From positions 673,896 through 737,895 of the forward strand of contig NZ_JAHKRR010000002.1 in NCBI RefSeq assembly GCF_018863395.1: DNA of 64,000 bases, written 5' to 3'. A program made the translations under genes and the position numbers. Positions 18,215 to 27,480 of this stretch are shown here, in pieces. This DNA is from Sinomicrobium weinanense (GTDB taxonomy: Bacteria; Bacteroidota; Bacteroidia; Flavobacteriales; Flavobacteriaceae). Position 1 is the first letter of the stretch. Every line of letters begins with the position of its first letter. The notes beneath the pieces were generated by a model. That model saw only the letters and a list, made by a program, of their open reading frames with translations. It had not been told where the DNA came from and ran no database searches.

Positions 18215-19528
18215 TTATTCCCTTATTTGTGTTATATCCTTTCCTATCTCGTATTGGAGCTCTTCCAGTTTACCGTTTACCGTTTTTACCGACTCAAGCA
18301 TAATATTGCGATTGTGGAGGTAGGTTTCGAGAAAATCCAGGTATTCCAGCATACTGATGTTCCGCTCCCGGAAATTCCGGGTATAACTGTCGAGTAGTTT
18401 TCCCAGTTCATTGCCGTAATCCGTGTCAATACTTTCCATAAAGGACAGGGCGGTCATCAGGTCGCGGTAGGCGAGCATCACATCGGCCTCCACCTCCAGC
18501 TCCTTTTGTTCGTACTGTAACCTGGCGCGCTCCTGCCCGATCCGGGCGGCCTTGATATTACCCTGGTTGCGATCAAAGACAGGCAGATCTACGGCAAGGC
18601 CAAACCCTATAAAATCGAGCATAAAATTCCCTCCCCGGTCATATCCCGCCTTAAAGGTGACATCGGGGACCTTCATTGCTTTTTCATAATTGTATGATCT
18701 GTCGGAGTAGGTTTTTTCCAGTTGTGCCAGTTTTAGCCCGGGATGGTTGTCCATGGCCGCTTCCAGAAGGTGATCCGGGAACAATCCCCTGATCTTTTCC
18801 TGCCCGGGGATAAAATCGTCTTCTTTCAGTACCAAAACCGTATCGGCCGGCAGCCTCATCAGCACTTTCAGTTCTTTCTGCACGGCATTGGCCTCTCTGG
18901 CAATACGGTTCAGCTCCCCGGATATTTCCAACTCCAAGGCTTTGAGCCGTATGTATTCGCCTTTACCCGTATTGCCCTGTTCCACCTGCTTTTGATAAGC
19001 CTGCACCAGTTGCCGTACGGAAGAGGCTTCCTGTTCATAGATTCTTTTATATTGCTGTAAATACTGAAGTTCAGTGAGGTCGTTCCTGAATTCCCGCTTC
19101 AGGTTTCGCAGCAGCTCCTCCAGGTATTGCCCCGCCATATCCACGGACACCTGTTCCAGGGCCATTAGTTTTTTCCGCTTCCCTGCGGTTTGCACCAGTT
19201 GTTCGAGTTCTACACTGATCTGCTGGTTCTTCCAGCTGTTTCCGGAAAGCGGAGGCAATCCATCTCCGAAATAGTTCAGGTTATTGGTCCCTTTCCCGGT
19301 GGTCCACAGGTTTACTTCGTCTATGGAAAGTTCGGGATTGGGCCACAATCCGGCCTGCAGGAGCCTGGCTTCGGCCTCGTCTATCTTTAGCCGCTGTGCC
19401 AGTAATTGCAGGTTGTTCTCCAACAGTATGGCCTCGCACTGCTTCCGGTTCAGTACCAGGGTATCCTGCGCCCCGGCTCTGAAAAGCCCTATGCACAGTA
19501 CGGTTAAAACGTGTATTAAGCACCTCAT
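18215..19528 (-). CDS. TolC-family outer-membrane efflux channel (CzcC/CusC type)
   Basis: 437 residues with a signal peptide (LIHVLTVLCIGLFRAGAQ). Two repeats of the outer-membrane efflux domain, each with a long coiled-coil region (ENNLQLLAQRLKIDEAEARLLQAGLWPNPELSI; HPGLKLAQLEKTYSDRSYNYEKAM), and the conserved LPVFDRNQGNIKAARIGQERA block. Third component of the tripartite efflux system with the adaptor and pump downstream. Confidence 0.93.
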   Translation of the reverse strand: MRCLIHVLTVLCIGLFRAGAQDTLVLNRKQCEAILLENNLQLLAQRLKIDEAEARLLQAGLWPNPELSIDEVNLWTTGKGTNNLNYFGDGLPPLSGNSWKNQQISVELEQLVQTAGKRKKLMALEQVSVDMAGQYLEELLRNLKREFRNDLTELQYLQQYKRIYEQEASSVRQLVQAYQKQVEQGNTGKGEYIRLKALELEISGELNRIAREANAVQKELKVLMRLPADTVLVLKEDDFIPGQEKIRGLFPDHLLEAAMDNHPGLKLAQLEKTYSDRSYNYEKAMKVPDVTFKAGYDRGGNFMLDFIGFGLAVDLPVFDRNQGNIKAARIGQERARLQYEQKELEVEADVMLAYRDLMTALSFMESIDTDYGNELGKLLDSYTRNFRERNISMLEYLDFLETYLHNRNIMLESVKTVNGKLEELQYEIGKDITQIRE

Positions 19529-19632
19529 TAAGCCTTTTGTTTTTTGAGGTGTAAAGAACCTTAGAACGAGCTTAAAAAAGGCTTAAAACGGATAAAATTT
19601 AGCTTAAAGAGAGATGCTCATAGTGTTATGCA

Positions 19633-20997
19633 TCACGCTAAAGGAAATGTCGCGGTAAAGATATTGGTATCCCCGTTTCCGGAAGTATAAGTTATAGTTC
19701 CTTTGTGAAGTATCATTATTTTATAGATAAACACCAGCCCCAGGCCGAAACCGGGTTTTCCCCTGCTGTTATCACCCCGGAAGAAAGGCTGAAAGAGATA
19801 TTGTTGTTCTTCCTCGGTTATGGTCTCCCCTTTATTGACTATCTCTACTTTCAGTTCACGGGCATAAGCAGCTATACCTATGTCCGTGCGGTTATCACTG
19901 CTGTAATGGATACTGTTAAGCATCAGGTTGGCAAAAGCAGACCTCAGGAGTTTTTCGTTCGCGGATACGGTGATCCTGCTTTCATCCTCTGGGATCCCGG
20001 TATATGCTATGGAAAATTTGTGAAGTGGGTACAGGGCCTTTAATTCGTCCGCCAGGTCAAAGATCAATTCATCGATACGGATATCTGACCGGCTTATCCT
20101 GTCGCCGGATTCGGTTTTTGCAATTTCCAGCAGTACGTTGATGATCTCTCCGAGGCTTCTGGTATCTTCTTTTTGTCGCTCAATCAGCATCCGGATCGCT
20201 TCGGGGTCTGTTTCCTTTTCCAGCTTTTCAAAATTGGATACCAACACAGCGATCGGGGTTTTCAATTCGTGTGAAATGTGGTGGATGGCGTTTTTCTGAA
20301 AGGCAAAGGCTTCCTGAATGCGCCGGATGAGCTGGTTAAAATGCCTGGTGAGCAATACGATCTCTTGTTCATTCCCGGACACTGTAATGGGCGAGCCTTC
20401 CTCTTCAGGATCGTAACGGGTGATCTTTCCGGTGATCTCGGTAATGGGTCGGGAAATACGCCCGGAAAGGTAATAGGACAAAAGCACCAGCACCAGGGAA
20501 ATAAGCACAAAGATCAGTATAAGGGTATTCCGTAGAAAACGGAGTTTGGAATAGCCCACAGCGTCATAGGCCTTACTGATACCGTAGTAGGATTTCATGC
20601 CCGATTCAAAATATATCCCTACCACATCATAATCCCCGTCTTTGGTTTCTATCCACCGGGTATTGGGAGAAAGTTCATTCAATATTTCCTCTGCATAGGG
20701 CACAGGAGTATCGTCCAGGCTGGTGTAGATCCTTTGTTTGTAGTTGTTGTAAATAAGCAGCTTTTCATCGTACATGGAATCTATGGTCTTCCGGTCGTAG
20801 GACAAGAGTATTTCGTTGTCCACTTTCTGTACTTCTGCCAGGTACTGAAGGGTAACGGTGATCTTCTCTTTCTGGCTTTGCTGGAATTCCTCTTCCCGGT
20901 ACTGGTAAAAAAGGGTGTAGATAAGGAACAGGGACAGTCCCAGGAGTGGAATTACTGCCGTAGTGAAATAGACCAGTATTTTTTTCCGGATGGTCAA
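19633..20997 (-). CDS. Sensor histidine kinase (heavy-metal two-component type)
   Basis: 454 residues: helix 1 (~9-30), a periplasmic sensor of ~125 residues, helix 2 (~157-176), HAMP, HisKA with phospho-acceptor His243 in HHISHELKTPIAVL, and an HATPase domain (LMLNSIHYSS, GFGLGLVFIYKIM). Divides the metal signal with the response regulator encoded 6 bases upstream. Probably controls the efflux genes immediately downstream; the ligand is inferred from context only. Confidence 0.93.
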   Translation of the reverse strand: MTIRKKILVYFTTAVIPLLGLSLFLIYTLFYQYREEEFQQSQKEKITVTLQYLAEVQKVDNEILLSYDRKTIDSMYDEKLLIYNNYKQRIYTSLDDTPVPYAEEILNELSPNTRWIETKDGDYDVVGIYFESGMKSYYGISKAYDAVGYSKLRFLRNTLILIFVLISLVLVLLSYYLSGRISRPITEITGKITRYDPEEEGSPITVSGNEQEIVLLTRHFNQLIRRIQEAFAFQKNAIHHISHELKTPIAVLVSNFEKLEKETDPEAIRMLIERQKEDTRSLGEIINVLLEIAKTESGDRISRSDIRIDELIFDLADELKALYPLHKFSIAYTGIPEDESRITVSANEKLLRSAFANLMLNSIHYSSDNRTDIGIAAYARELKVEIVNKGETITEEEQQYLFQPFFRGDNSRGKPGFGLGLVFIYKIMILHKGTITYTSGNGDTNIFTATFPLA

Positions 20998-21003
20998 GGG
21001 CTG

Positions 21004-21690
21004 TCAATCTTCAAAATAATAACCATATCCCACCTTTGTCTTGATGGAGTCCTTTCCGAAGGGCTTATCTACCTTGTTCCTGAGGAAGTTTATATACACT
21101 TCTATGGTATTGGTATTACCGTCGAACGAATTTCCCCATATTTCCTTTACAAGTTCTTTTTTAGACACCACTTCTCCACCGGACCCGACGAGTTTTGCCA
21201 GTACCTGGTATTCCCTCGGGGTGAGGCTGATCTCCCTGCCCTGCCGGGTTACTCTTTTTCGTCCCGGGTGGATTGTGATATCCCCGGCAGACACTACTTC
21301 TTTACGGCCCCGGGCCTTCTTGTCGTTTTCTCCCCTTTTTATCAGTGCATTGATCCTCAGGAGCAATTCGCGCATGTAAAAAGGCTTGGTGAGATAGTCG
21401 TCTGCTCCCCTGTCGAAGCCTTTGACCTTGTCTTCGAGCTCTCCGAAGGCCGTAAGCATCAACACCGGGGTCACGGTATTGTATTCCCTGAAGTTTTTAC
21501 AGACTTCATAACCATTCTGCCCGGGAAGGTTGATATCCAGCACTACGCAGTCGAACTGTTTTTTCCGGAGTATCCTTTCGGCCAGCGTTCCGTCAAAGAC
21601 AGTGTCTACTTCCATGCCTTCCGAGCTTATGGCTTCTTTTATATTGTTGTTCAGGGCCGGGTCGTCTTCTATGAGCAATATCTTTTTCAA
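21004..21690 (-). CDS. OmpR-family response regulator
   Basis: 228 residues: receiver with phospho-acceptor Asp52 (VLDINLPGQNG) and Lys in TKPFYM, then a winged-helix DNA-binding domain (LTPREYQVLAKLVGSGGEVVSKKELVKEIWG, VYINFLRNKVDKP). It starts at a TTG (21690); no in-frame ATG gives a conserved N-terminus. First gene of the metal-efflux block. A TAnnTTTG-like TACTTTTG at 21688-21695 overlaps the start codon and is probably coincidental unless the start is misplaced. Confidence 0.94.
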   Translation of the reverse strand: MKKILLIEDDPALNNNIKEAISSEGMEVDTVFDGTLAERILRKKQFDCVVLDINLPGQNGYEVCKNFREYNTVTPVLMLTAFGELEDKVKGFDRGADDYLTKPFYMRELLLRINALIKRGENDKKARGRKEVVSAGDITIHPGRKRVTRQGREISLTPREYQVLAKLVGSGGEVVSKKELVKEIWGNSFDGNTNTIEVYINFLRNKVDKPFGKDSIKTKVGYGYYFED

Positions 21691-22088
21691 AAGTACTTTT
21701 TTGATTTGCGGGGCAAACCCCTCTGCTAAAATATGAAATGTAACGGGAGTAGCCTGTATTATTCAAAGCAAACACATCATCATTGAGAAACTGTTTAAGG
21801 TTTGTTACCGGTTTGCCAGTTTTCCGGTTGTTGATCAGTTCGGAGTTGGTTAGTCCGGGAGTTAAAACGGAAAACCTTCCCTACAAGGCTCTAAGACTCC
21901 AGACCCCCAAAACTTAGCACCGAATATCTTCAATCTTTATCAATCACAACAAGCCACTCACCTGTTCTCTTTGCCTCCCCGTCTTCTCCCCGTCTCCTCG
22001 TCACTCTATCACCAATCTTCGGTCACCCGTCATCTGTCTCCCTGCAATATGATACGTTTGCCAAGCTGTATGAATAAGCTGAAAAAAA
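21691..22088. other. Intergenic with short-word repeat
   Basis: About 400 bases. The right part (~21960-22050) is a quasi-repetitive C/T-rich stretch of words such as CCCCGTCTTCTCCCCGTCTC and GGTCACCCGTCATC. The left part must hold the promoter for the metal-efflux block. No gene is seen. Confidence 0.5.
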
Positions 22089-22769
22089 CTATTCCAGAAA
22101 ATGTTTGCTATACTGCATAACCCTGAAATCTATTGTGGTAAAACCCGGGTTTTTCCGCTTCATTTCCTTGTAAAGGGGAATACTGCCCACGGCCCTGTTG
22201 GCGGAGCCGGACGGTGCCGTCAGTGAAACGGTTTTAATGCTTCTGGGGGGCTTGCCGTTTGCAGCGTGTGGCAATGTAAACCGGTGTATACGCGGCACCT
22301 CATCGGAGAGCACTTCCAGTTTCATGTCGTGCATTTTGAGATGCCTCCTGAAAAAATATTCGGGCCCATTCTTACTGTTGCCCCCGGTAAACAGCAGTGT
22401 TTTTACCGTAGGATGCTTTTGCAGATACCCGAGGACATCCCTGTACTTTACGTTTTGCATTCCCAGGTCGGAAGCATCGATCTTCTGGCGTTCACAGCTT
22501 TCCACGATATCGCAGATACCGATCTTGTGCATCCTTAAAAACGCTTTGCGCTGCTCTACGGCCTCGGGGGTGGTCTCGAACTTCAGGTCAAGCCCGAAGA
22601 TCTTATCGAGAACGGGCCAGAGTTGCCCGTCAATACTGCCGTAACAGAAATTTACATCGCCTTTCTTTAATTCGCCCATAGAGAACCTCGGCGGAGGCAA
22701 TGTACCCACAATGAGCCTGGTGGCTCCTTCGAGAATAAATGGCGGGAACGGATGGTTGTGGATGAACAT
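22089..22769 (-). CDS. Uracil-DNA glycosylase superfamily protein
   Basis: 226 residues. The N-terminus has a UDG-fold signature: LIVGTLPPPRF, then NFCYGSIDGQLWPVLDKIFGL, matching the G-x-x-P and N/FW-type blocks of Mug-like mismatch glycosylases; KTLLFTGGNSKNGP is the middle strand and VSLTAPSGSANRAVG resembles the H/S-P-S loop (motif 2). Probable role in base-excision repair of deaminated bases; exact substrate unknown. Stands alone. Confidence 0.72.
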   Translation of the reverse strand: MFIHNHPFPPFILEGATRLIVGTLPPPRFSMGELKKGDVNFCYGSIDGQLWPVLDKIFGLDLKFETTPEAVEQRKAFLRMHKIGICDIVESCERQKIDASDLGMQNVKYRDVLGYLQKHPTVKTLLFTGGNSKNGPEYFFRRHLKMHDMKLEVLSDEVPRIHRFTLPHAANGKPPRSIKTVSLTAPSGSANRAVGSIPLYKEMKRKNPGFTTIDFRVMQYSKHFLE

Positions 22770-22865
22770 CTGATGTTTTTTTGACTTACGACGTTTGATT
22801 ATTCCTGATGCGTTAAAATTTTCAGTTGTTGGAATAATTCTGTATTATTTTAACAAAAATAAAAA

Positions 22866-23064
22866 GCTCCCTTACTTCGACTTCGCTCAGCACAGGCCTT
22901 CAGATGAAGAAGGGTGTCCCGTTTTGCGGGACGGGGAGTTTACCCCGGTCCAGGCCTTGGGAGTTATCCCCGAACATTTATGTTTATCCTATGCTTTGGG
23001 CTTTCTAACCCTCCGCTCCCGATCAGAGATCGGGACCACCTCCCTTCGTCACAAGGGAGGAGCC
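22866..23064. mobile_element. MITE-like dispersed repeat, copy A
   Basis: About 199 bases bounded by GCTCCCTT and AAGGGAGGAGC. Copy B is at 35842-36017; 43 bases (23004-23046 and 35958-36000) are identical and contain the small palindrome CCCGATCAGAGATCGGG. No coding capacity. Confidence 0.8.
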
Positions 23065-23137
23065 AGGTCAGGCTATCAGGGTCAAATGGAAAAAGTCATT
23101 GTCATAAGTCCTATATCTTACAGTCTTACGTCTTTTT

Positions 23138-23899
23138 TTATCTTACAAAAACCAGTTCGTTCTTCTTCACCGAATGTTTTTCGCTAAAACTGTATCCCTC
23201 GTAGTCAAAACCTTTGAGGTCTTCCACGGTTTTCGCTCCGGTATCTAGGATATAACGCACCATAAGCCCCCTGGCCTTTTTGGCGAAGAAACTGATCATC
23301 TTTAGCTGGTCGTTCTTCCAGTCTTTGAACTGCGGGGTGATCACCGGGGTTTTCAACGCTTTGGCGTCTACCGCTTTGAAATATTCGTTACTGGCCAGGT
23401 TAATAAAAAGTTCGCCTTCTTCGAGTTCCTCATTCAGGGTTTGGGTCAAGGTCTTTTTCCAGAATTCATACAGGTTTTTCTTCACCCCTACCTTGAGGGA
23501 AGTCCCCATTTCCAGGCGATAGGGCTGTACGAGGTCCAACGGCCTCAACACCCCGTATAGTCCGGACAGGATACGCAGGGAGTCCTGCAACTTATCCAGT
23601 TTTTCTTCCGGTATTGTGTAAGCATCCAGGCCTTCGTAAACATCCCCGTTAAAGGCATACATGGCCGGACGGGCATTACCGGGAGAAAAAGGCAGGTTCC
23701 AGTCCTGGTTGCGTTGCCAGTTGAGCTGGGCCAGGTTATCGGAAATCCCCATCAACCTGGAAAGGCTTCGCGGAGATTTCTTTTTCAGTATTTTATTCAG
23801 TCGTTCGGCCTGTTTTAAAAACAGGGGATCGGAGTATTTTTTGGTCGGCAAGGCAGATTCATAATCCAGGGATTTTGCCGGTGATATAACGATCTTCAT
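23138..23899 (-). CDS. yaaA: Peroxide stress protein YaaA (DUF328)
   Basis: 253 residues, the usual length. Begins [15 protein letters not shown]; carries [40 protein letters not shown] and [12 protein letters not shown], all hallmarks of the family. In E. coli the protein lowers free iron and protects DNA during peroxide stress. Single gene. Confidence 0.95.
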   Translation of the reverse strand: MKIVISPAKSLDYESALPTKKYSDPLFLKQAERLNKILKKKSPRSLSRLMGISDNLAQLNWQRNQDWNLPFSPGNARPAMYAFNGDVYEGLDAYTIPEEKLDKLQDSLRILSGLYGVLRPLDLVQPYRLEMGTSLKVGVKKNLYEFWKKTLTQTLNEELEEGELFINLASNEYFKAVDAKALKTPVITPQFKDWKNDQLKMISFFAKKARGLMVRYILDTGAKTVEDLKGFDYEGYSFSEKHSVKKNELVFVR

Positions 23900-23914
23900 A
23901 GTGTTGTTTTTTGT

Positions 23915-23985
23915 TTCAGGTTACAGGTTTCAAGTTGCAAGTTTGGATAAAATTAACCTGTAACTTACAACCTGCAATCACTTTT
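23915..23985. repeat. Short-word repeat with hairpin potential
   Basis: GGTTACAGGTTTCAAGTTGC faces TAACCTGTAACTTACAACCT, forming an imperfect stem between yaaA and the NtrC-like gene; may serve as a terminator for the latter. Confidence 0.5.
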
Positions 23986-25149
23986 TTACTTACTGGCAAA
24001 GAGTTCGACATCGCTTTTGCTGATCTCCTGGCCTCCGAGGATCATCAGTCGTTCTACTACGTTTCGGAGTTCACGGATGTTTCCGGTCCAGTCGTACTCC
24101 TGTAGTTGCTTTATGGCATCGTCGGAAAACTGCTTTTGTGTCATCCCCTGTTCCGTGGCCACTTTATTTGCAAAATGGTTTACGAGCAGCGGAATATCTT
24201 CTCTCCGGTCGTTCAGGGTCGGGACTTCTACAATAATTACGGCGAGCCTGTGATAGAGGTCTTCCCGGAATTTCCCTTTTTCTATTTCTTCCTTCAGATC
24301 CTTGTTGGTAGCGGCTATGACACGGACATCGACCTTAATGTCTTTATCGCTCCCCACCCGGGATATTTTGTTTTCCTGCAGGGCACGCAACACCTTGGCC
24401 TGGGCGGAAAGGCTCATATCTCCTATTTCATCCAGGAAAATGGTCCCTTTGTCGGCGGCTTCGAATTTCCCGGCCCGGTCCTTTACAGCAGAGGTAAAAG
24501 CCCCTTTTACATGGCCAAAAAGTTCGCTTTCTATGAGTTCGGAAGGAATGGCCGCACAGTTCACCTCTACCATAGGCGCTTTGGAACGCTCACTTTTCTC
24601 GTGAAGCCAGTGGGCCACCAGTTCCTTCCCTGTACCATTGGACCCCGTAATAAGGACCCGGGCATCGGTAGGCGCCACTTTTTCGATCATGTCCTTTATA
24701 TTGGAGATCGCCTTGCTTTCTCCGATCATTTCATAATTTTTACTGACTTTCTTTTTGAGCTGTTTATTTTCCCTGACCAGCTCTTTTTTATCCAGTGCAT
24801 TCCGCACCGTGTTGAGCAGGCGGTTCAGGTCCGGCGGTTTGGATATATAATCATAAGCGCCGAGTTTCATGGTATGCACAGCCGTATCCAGGTCGCCATG
24901 TCCGGAAATCATTACAAAAGGGATATCAGGCTTTATCTTCCCGGCCGCTTCCAGTACTTCCACACCGTCCATTTTCGGCATCTTTATATCGCAGAGCACG
25001 AGGTCGTAGTCTTCTTTCTTCAGCTTTTCCATTCCCGAGAGGCCGTCTTCCGCTTCCTCTGTCTTATATTCCTTATTCTCCTCCGTCAGTATCTTAACCA
25101 GCACTCTCCGGATGGCTACTTCATCTTCTATAACTAAAATCTTTGGCAT
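23986..25149 (-). CDS. NtrC-type sigma-54-interacting response regulator without DNA-binding domain
   Basis: 387 residues from the ATG at 25149 (MPKILVIEDEVAIRRVL); the frame is open 28 codons further up but through a hairpin spacer. Receiver with Asp54 (LCDIKMPKMDG) and Lys in SKPPDL; AAA+ domain from ~143 with Walker A GSNGTGKE (169-176), a sigma-54 contact loop reading GAFTSA (216-221) where GAFTGA is standard, Walker B GTIFLDEIGDM and the R-finger region. It ends at ISKSDVELFASK, right after the AAA+ domain, so the C-terminal Fis-type HTH is missing. Such forms could act from solution or through partners. No cognate kinase is adjacent. Confidence 0.92.
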   Translation of the reverse strand: MPKILVIEDEVAIRRVLVKILTEENKEYKTEEAEDGLSGMEKLKKEDYDLVLCDIKMPKMDGVEVLEAAGKIKPDIPFVMISGHGDLDTAVHTMKLGAYDYISKPPDLNRLLNTVRNALDKKELVRENKQLKKKVSKNYEMIGESKAISNIKDMIEKVAPTDARVLITGSNGTGKELVAHWLHEKSERSKAPMVEVNCAAIPSELIESELFGHVKGAFTSAVKDRAGKFEAADKGTIFLDEIGDMSLSAQAKVLRALQENKISRVGSDKDIKVDVRVIAATNKDLKEEIEKGKFREDLYHRLAVIIVEVPTLNDRREDIPLLVNHFANKVATEQGMTQKQFSDDAIKQLQEYDWTGNIRELRNVVERLMILGGQEISKSDVELFASK

Positions 25150-25153
25150 TGTG

Positions 25154-25241
25154 TGTTTTTGGTTTTTAGTTTTGGAGTTGGGGAGTTGATGAGTAGTACA
25201 TTCCTCAAAAACTAAAAAACTCCCCAACTCCAAAACTCATT
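25154..25241. repeat. Short-word inverted repeat
   Basis: TTTTTAGTTTTGGAGTTGGG faces ACTCCCCAACTCCAAAACTC around a short centre, between mscS and the NtrC-like gene (both minus). Long imperfect stem; same style as the spacer at 42400-42492. Confidence 0.7.
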
Positions 25242-25266
25242 TAACATTATCCGATTGGCACATTTG

Positions 25267-26112
25267 TCAATCCTGTGGAATAATATGTACATCCCTTTGC
25301 GGGAACGGTATGGATATATTGTTTTCCCTGAACTTCTTGTCTATTTCAAAACGCAGTTCGCTTTTTATCCGCGGTGAGGTAAACCCGTCGGGCAGGAAAA
25401 AATAGACCCCGAAATCGAGAGAAGAATCCCCGAAATTCTCAAAAAGCACAAAAGGCTCGGGAAATTCCAGCACTCCCGGGTGATGGGAAGCACATTTAAA
25501 CAATAAATCCTTAACCAGTTCGATATCCGACCCGTAGGCTACTCCCACTTTTACATCCTCCCTGACCGTGTTTCCATTCTGTGTCCAGTTAAACAGCGGG
25601 TCGGACATGAATTTATGATTGGGCACAATGAGTACTTTTCCGCCGCGGGTCTCCATACGTGTTGTACGGAGGTGGATGCTGGTTACCCTTCCAACCTTAT
25701 CGTCTACCTCTACAATATCACCTACGTGTAATGATTTGTCGGTAATGATAAGTATTCCCGACATAATATCCTGGAACAGTTGCTGCAGGGCAAAACCGAG
25801 ACCTACGGCCAGTGCGGCGAATGGTGCAAGGAACACCGTGATATTAATTCCTGATGCATCCAGTGTAAATATCACCACCAGTACGTATGCAATATATTTT
25901 ACGAAAAGGAATATGCTCGTGAATTTGTTCTTATCTGTATCTGCCAGTTTCCGGGTGACCAGCCTTCGCACGAGTTTCAGGATAAAATTAGTGACAACAA
26001 TGGCAATAATAACGGCAATGAGCACACCCACCGTTATATCCACCGGACTGCCTTCCGGAGAATATATCTTATATCCGAGAAAATCCTTGATAATTTGTAA
26101 TATTTCTTTCAT
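25267..26112 (-). CDS. Small-conductance mechanosensitive channel (MscS family)
   Basis: 281 residues, near the E. coli MscS length of 286. Helices at ~25-48, 66-86 and 90-113; the pore-lining third helix is FAALAVGLGFALQQLFQDIMSGILI. The beta domain follows (HVGDIVEVDDKVGRVTSIHLRTTRMETRGGKVLIVPNHKFMS) and a C-terminal alpha/beta domain. Releases solutes on hypo-osmotic shock. Confidence 0.94.
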   Translation of the reverse strand: MKEILQIIKDFLGYKIYSPEGSPVDITVGVLIAVIIAIVVTNFILKLVRRLVTRKLADTDKNKFTSIFLFVKYIAYVLVVIFTLDASGINITVFLAPFAALAVGLGFALQQLFQDIMSGILIITDKSLHVGDIVEVDDKVGRVTSIHLRTTRMETRGGKVLIVPNHKFMSDPLFNWTQNGNTVREDVKVGVAYGSDIELVKDLLFKCASHHPGVLEFPEPFVLFENFGDSSLDFGVYFFLPDGFTSPRIKSELRFEIDKKFRENNISIPFPQRDVHIIPQD

Positions 26113-26139
26113 GGTTTAAAAGTTTGGTCAGTTCATTCA

Positions 26140-27480
26140 TTAACTATATTTCAACCATCTGTACATTTCCTTATAACTCGGTTTTTTACCATACATAAGT
26201 ATGCCCACACGGTATATTTTGGCAGCCAGCCATACGATAAACAAGAAGGTGGCTATAAGCAGTACTATGGAGGTTACGAATTGCCATACAGGCACTCCCC
26301 CGGCGCCTATACCTCCCGGCAGGCGCATCAGCATTACAATGGGCGAAGTCAGTGGAAAAAGCGAAAAACCCACTGCGATCGGCCCGTGAGGATTATTGAA
26401 CACCGAGAAAAAACCGACGTAGATAGCCAGCATCAGGGGCAATATCACGGGGAACATAAACTGCTGGGTATCTGTTTCGTTGTCTACCGCAGCGCCAATA
26501 GCGGCGTAAATGGAACTGTATATCAGGTATCCGAGCACAAAATAGATGACAAAGGAGACCAGCAATATTCCCCAGGATATTTTTAGCAGTTCGGCCAGAT
26601 AAAGCTGTGCTTTCTCCTGCATTCCTCCGGATATACCACTCATGGCATCAGCAGCTTCGGGCGGAATACGGGAGCCTCCCAGCTCTCCGACACTGACCCC
26701 GAGAAATCCGGCCAGCAGGAACAGTAATATCGTACCGCAGATGATCCAGATGACAAACTGGGTGATCCCGGCCAGGGAATTGCCAATGATCTTGCCCAGC
26801 ATTAGTTGAAAAGGTTTTACCGAAGATATGATCACCTCGATGATCCTGCTCGTCTTTTCTTCGATGACACTTCGCATCACAAAGGCACCGTAAATGATGA
26901 TAAACATCATGATAAGATAGCCAAAGCCCCCACCTATAAAGGCTTTTATTTCGTTAATGCCCCGCAACTTTTTCTCCCCGGTAAAATTCTCCACACTGAT
27001 CTCATAATTCTTTCCGAGCTCCCCCAGCACCTCATCGGGGACCCCGAAATTCCGGAGTTTTACCTCCCTTACATTGTTGCGTATTACATTTTCTACCGAA
27101 GACAGGGTTCCTAGCCCCGGGGATTCCTTACAGAAAAGCTCTATGCTGTTTGCTACTTTTTCAATATCACCGCCTTTGGGAATATAGAGCAAACCGTAGT
27201 ATGCAGCATGCTGGGCCGAATCTTTTGCGGCTTCTACCGGCATTCCCCGGAAATCCACAAAAGACAGGGAAGTATCGTCCCTGAACTGGTCCTGAAAAAA
27301 ATCACTCTCATTGAGTATGGCCATCACCTTTTTTTCTTCGTTGTTCGCCTTGGTGAGAAAGAATACCAGTGCTGCCATGCCCACAAAGAGCAGGGGGCTC
27401 AGTATGGTCATTACAATAAAAGAGCGGTTGCGCACTTTGGCCAGGTATTCCCTTTTTATGATCAATGGCAGTTTATGCAT
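26140..27480 (-). CDS. ABC transporter permease (NatB/ABC-2 type)
   Basis: 446 residues from the ATG at 27480; a GTG three codons upstream is also possible. N-terminal helix after KREYLAKVRNRSFIVMTILSPLLFVGM, a large extracytoplasmic segment to ~175, then five or six helices (LIMMFIIIYGAFVMRSVIEEKTSRIIEVIISSVKP, the ABC-2 signature). Overlaps the ATPase gene by 8 bases, so the pair forms one exporter; the family moves sodium, drugs or unknown substrates. Confidence 0.92.
   Translation of the reverse strand: MHKLPLIIKREYLAKVRNRSFIVMTILSPLLFVGMAALVFFLTKANNEEKKVMAILNESDFFQDQFRDDTSLSFVDFRGMPVEAAKDSAQHAAYYGLLYIPKGGDIEKVANSIELFCKESPGLGTLSSVENVIRNNVREVKLRNFGVPDEVLGELGKNYEISVENFTGEKKLRGINEIKAFIGGGFGYLIMMFIIIYGAFVMRSVIEEKTSRIIEVIISSVKPFQLMLGKIIGNSLAGITQFVIWIICGTILLFLLAGFLGVSVGELGGSRIPPEAADAMSGISGGMQEKAQLYLAELLKISWGILLVSFVIYFVLGYLIYSSIYAAIGAAVDNETDTQQFMFPVILPLMLAIYVGFFSVFNNPHGPIAVGFSLFPLTSPIVMLMRLPGGIGAGGVPVWQFVTSIVLLIATFLFIVWLAAKIYRVGILMYGKKPSYKEMYRWLKYS

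Noticed and set aside
20734-21729. 331-codon plus-strand frame opposite the two-component genes
   Set aside because: Spans two real genes in antisense and has no motif.
24106-25137. 343-codon plus-strand frame opposite the NtrC-like gene
   Set aside because: Antisense shadow without recognisable domains.
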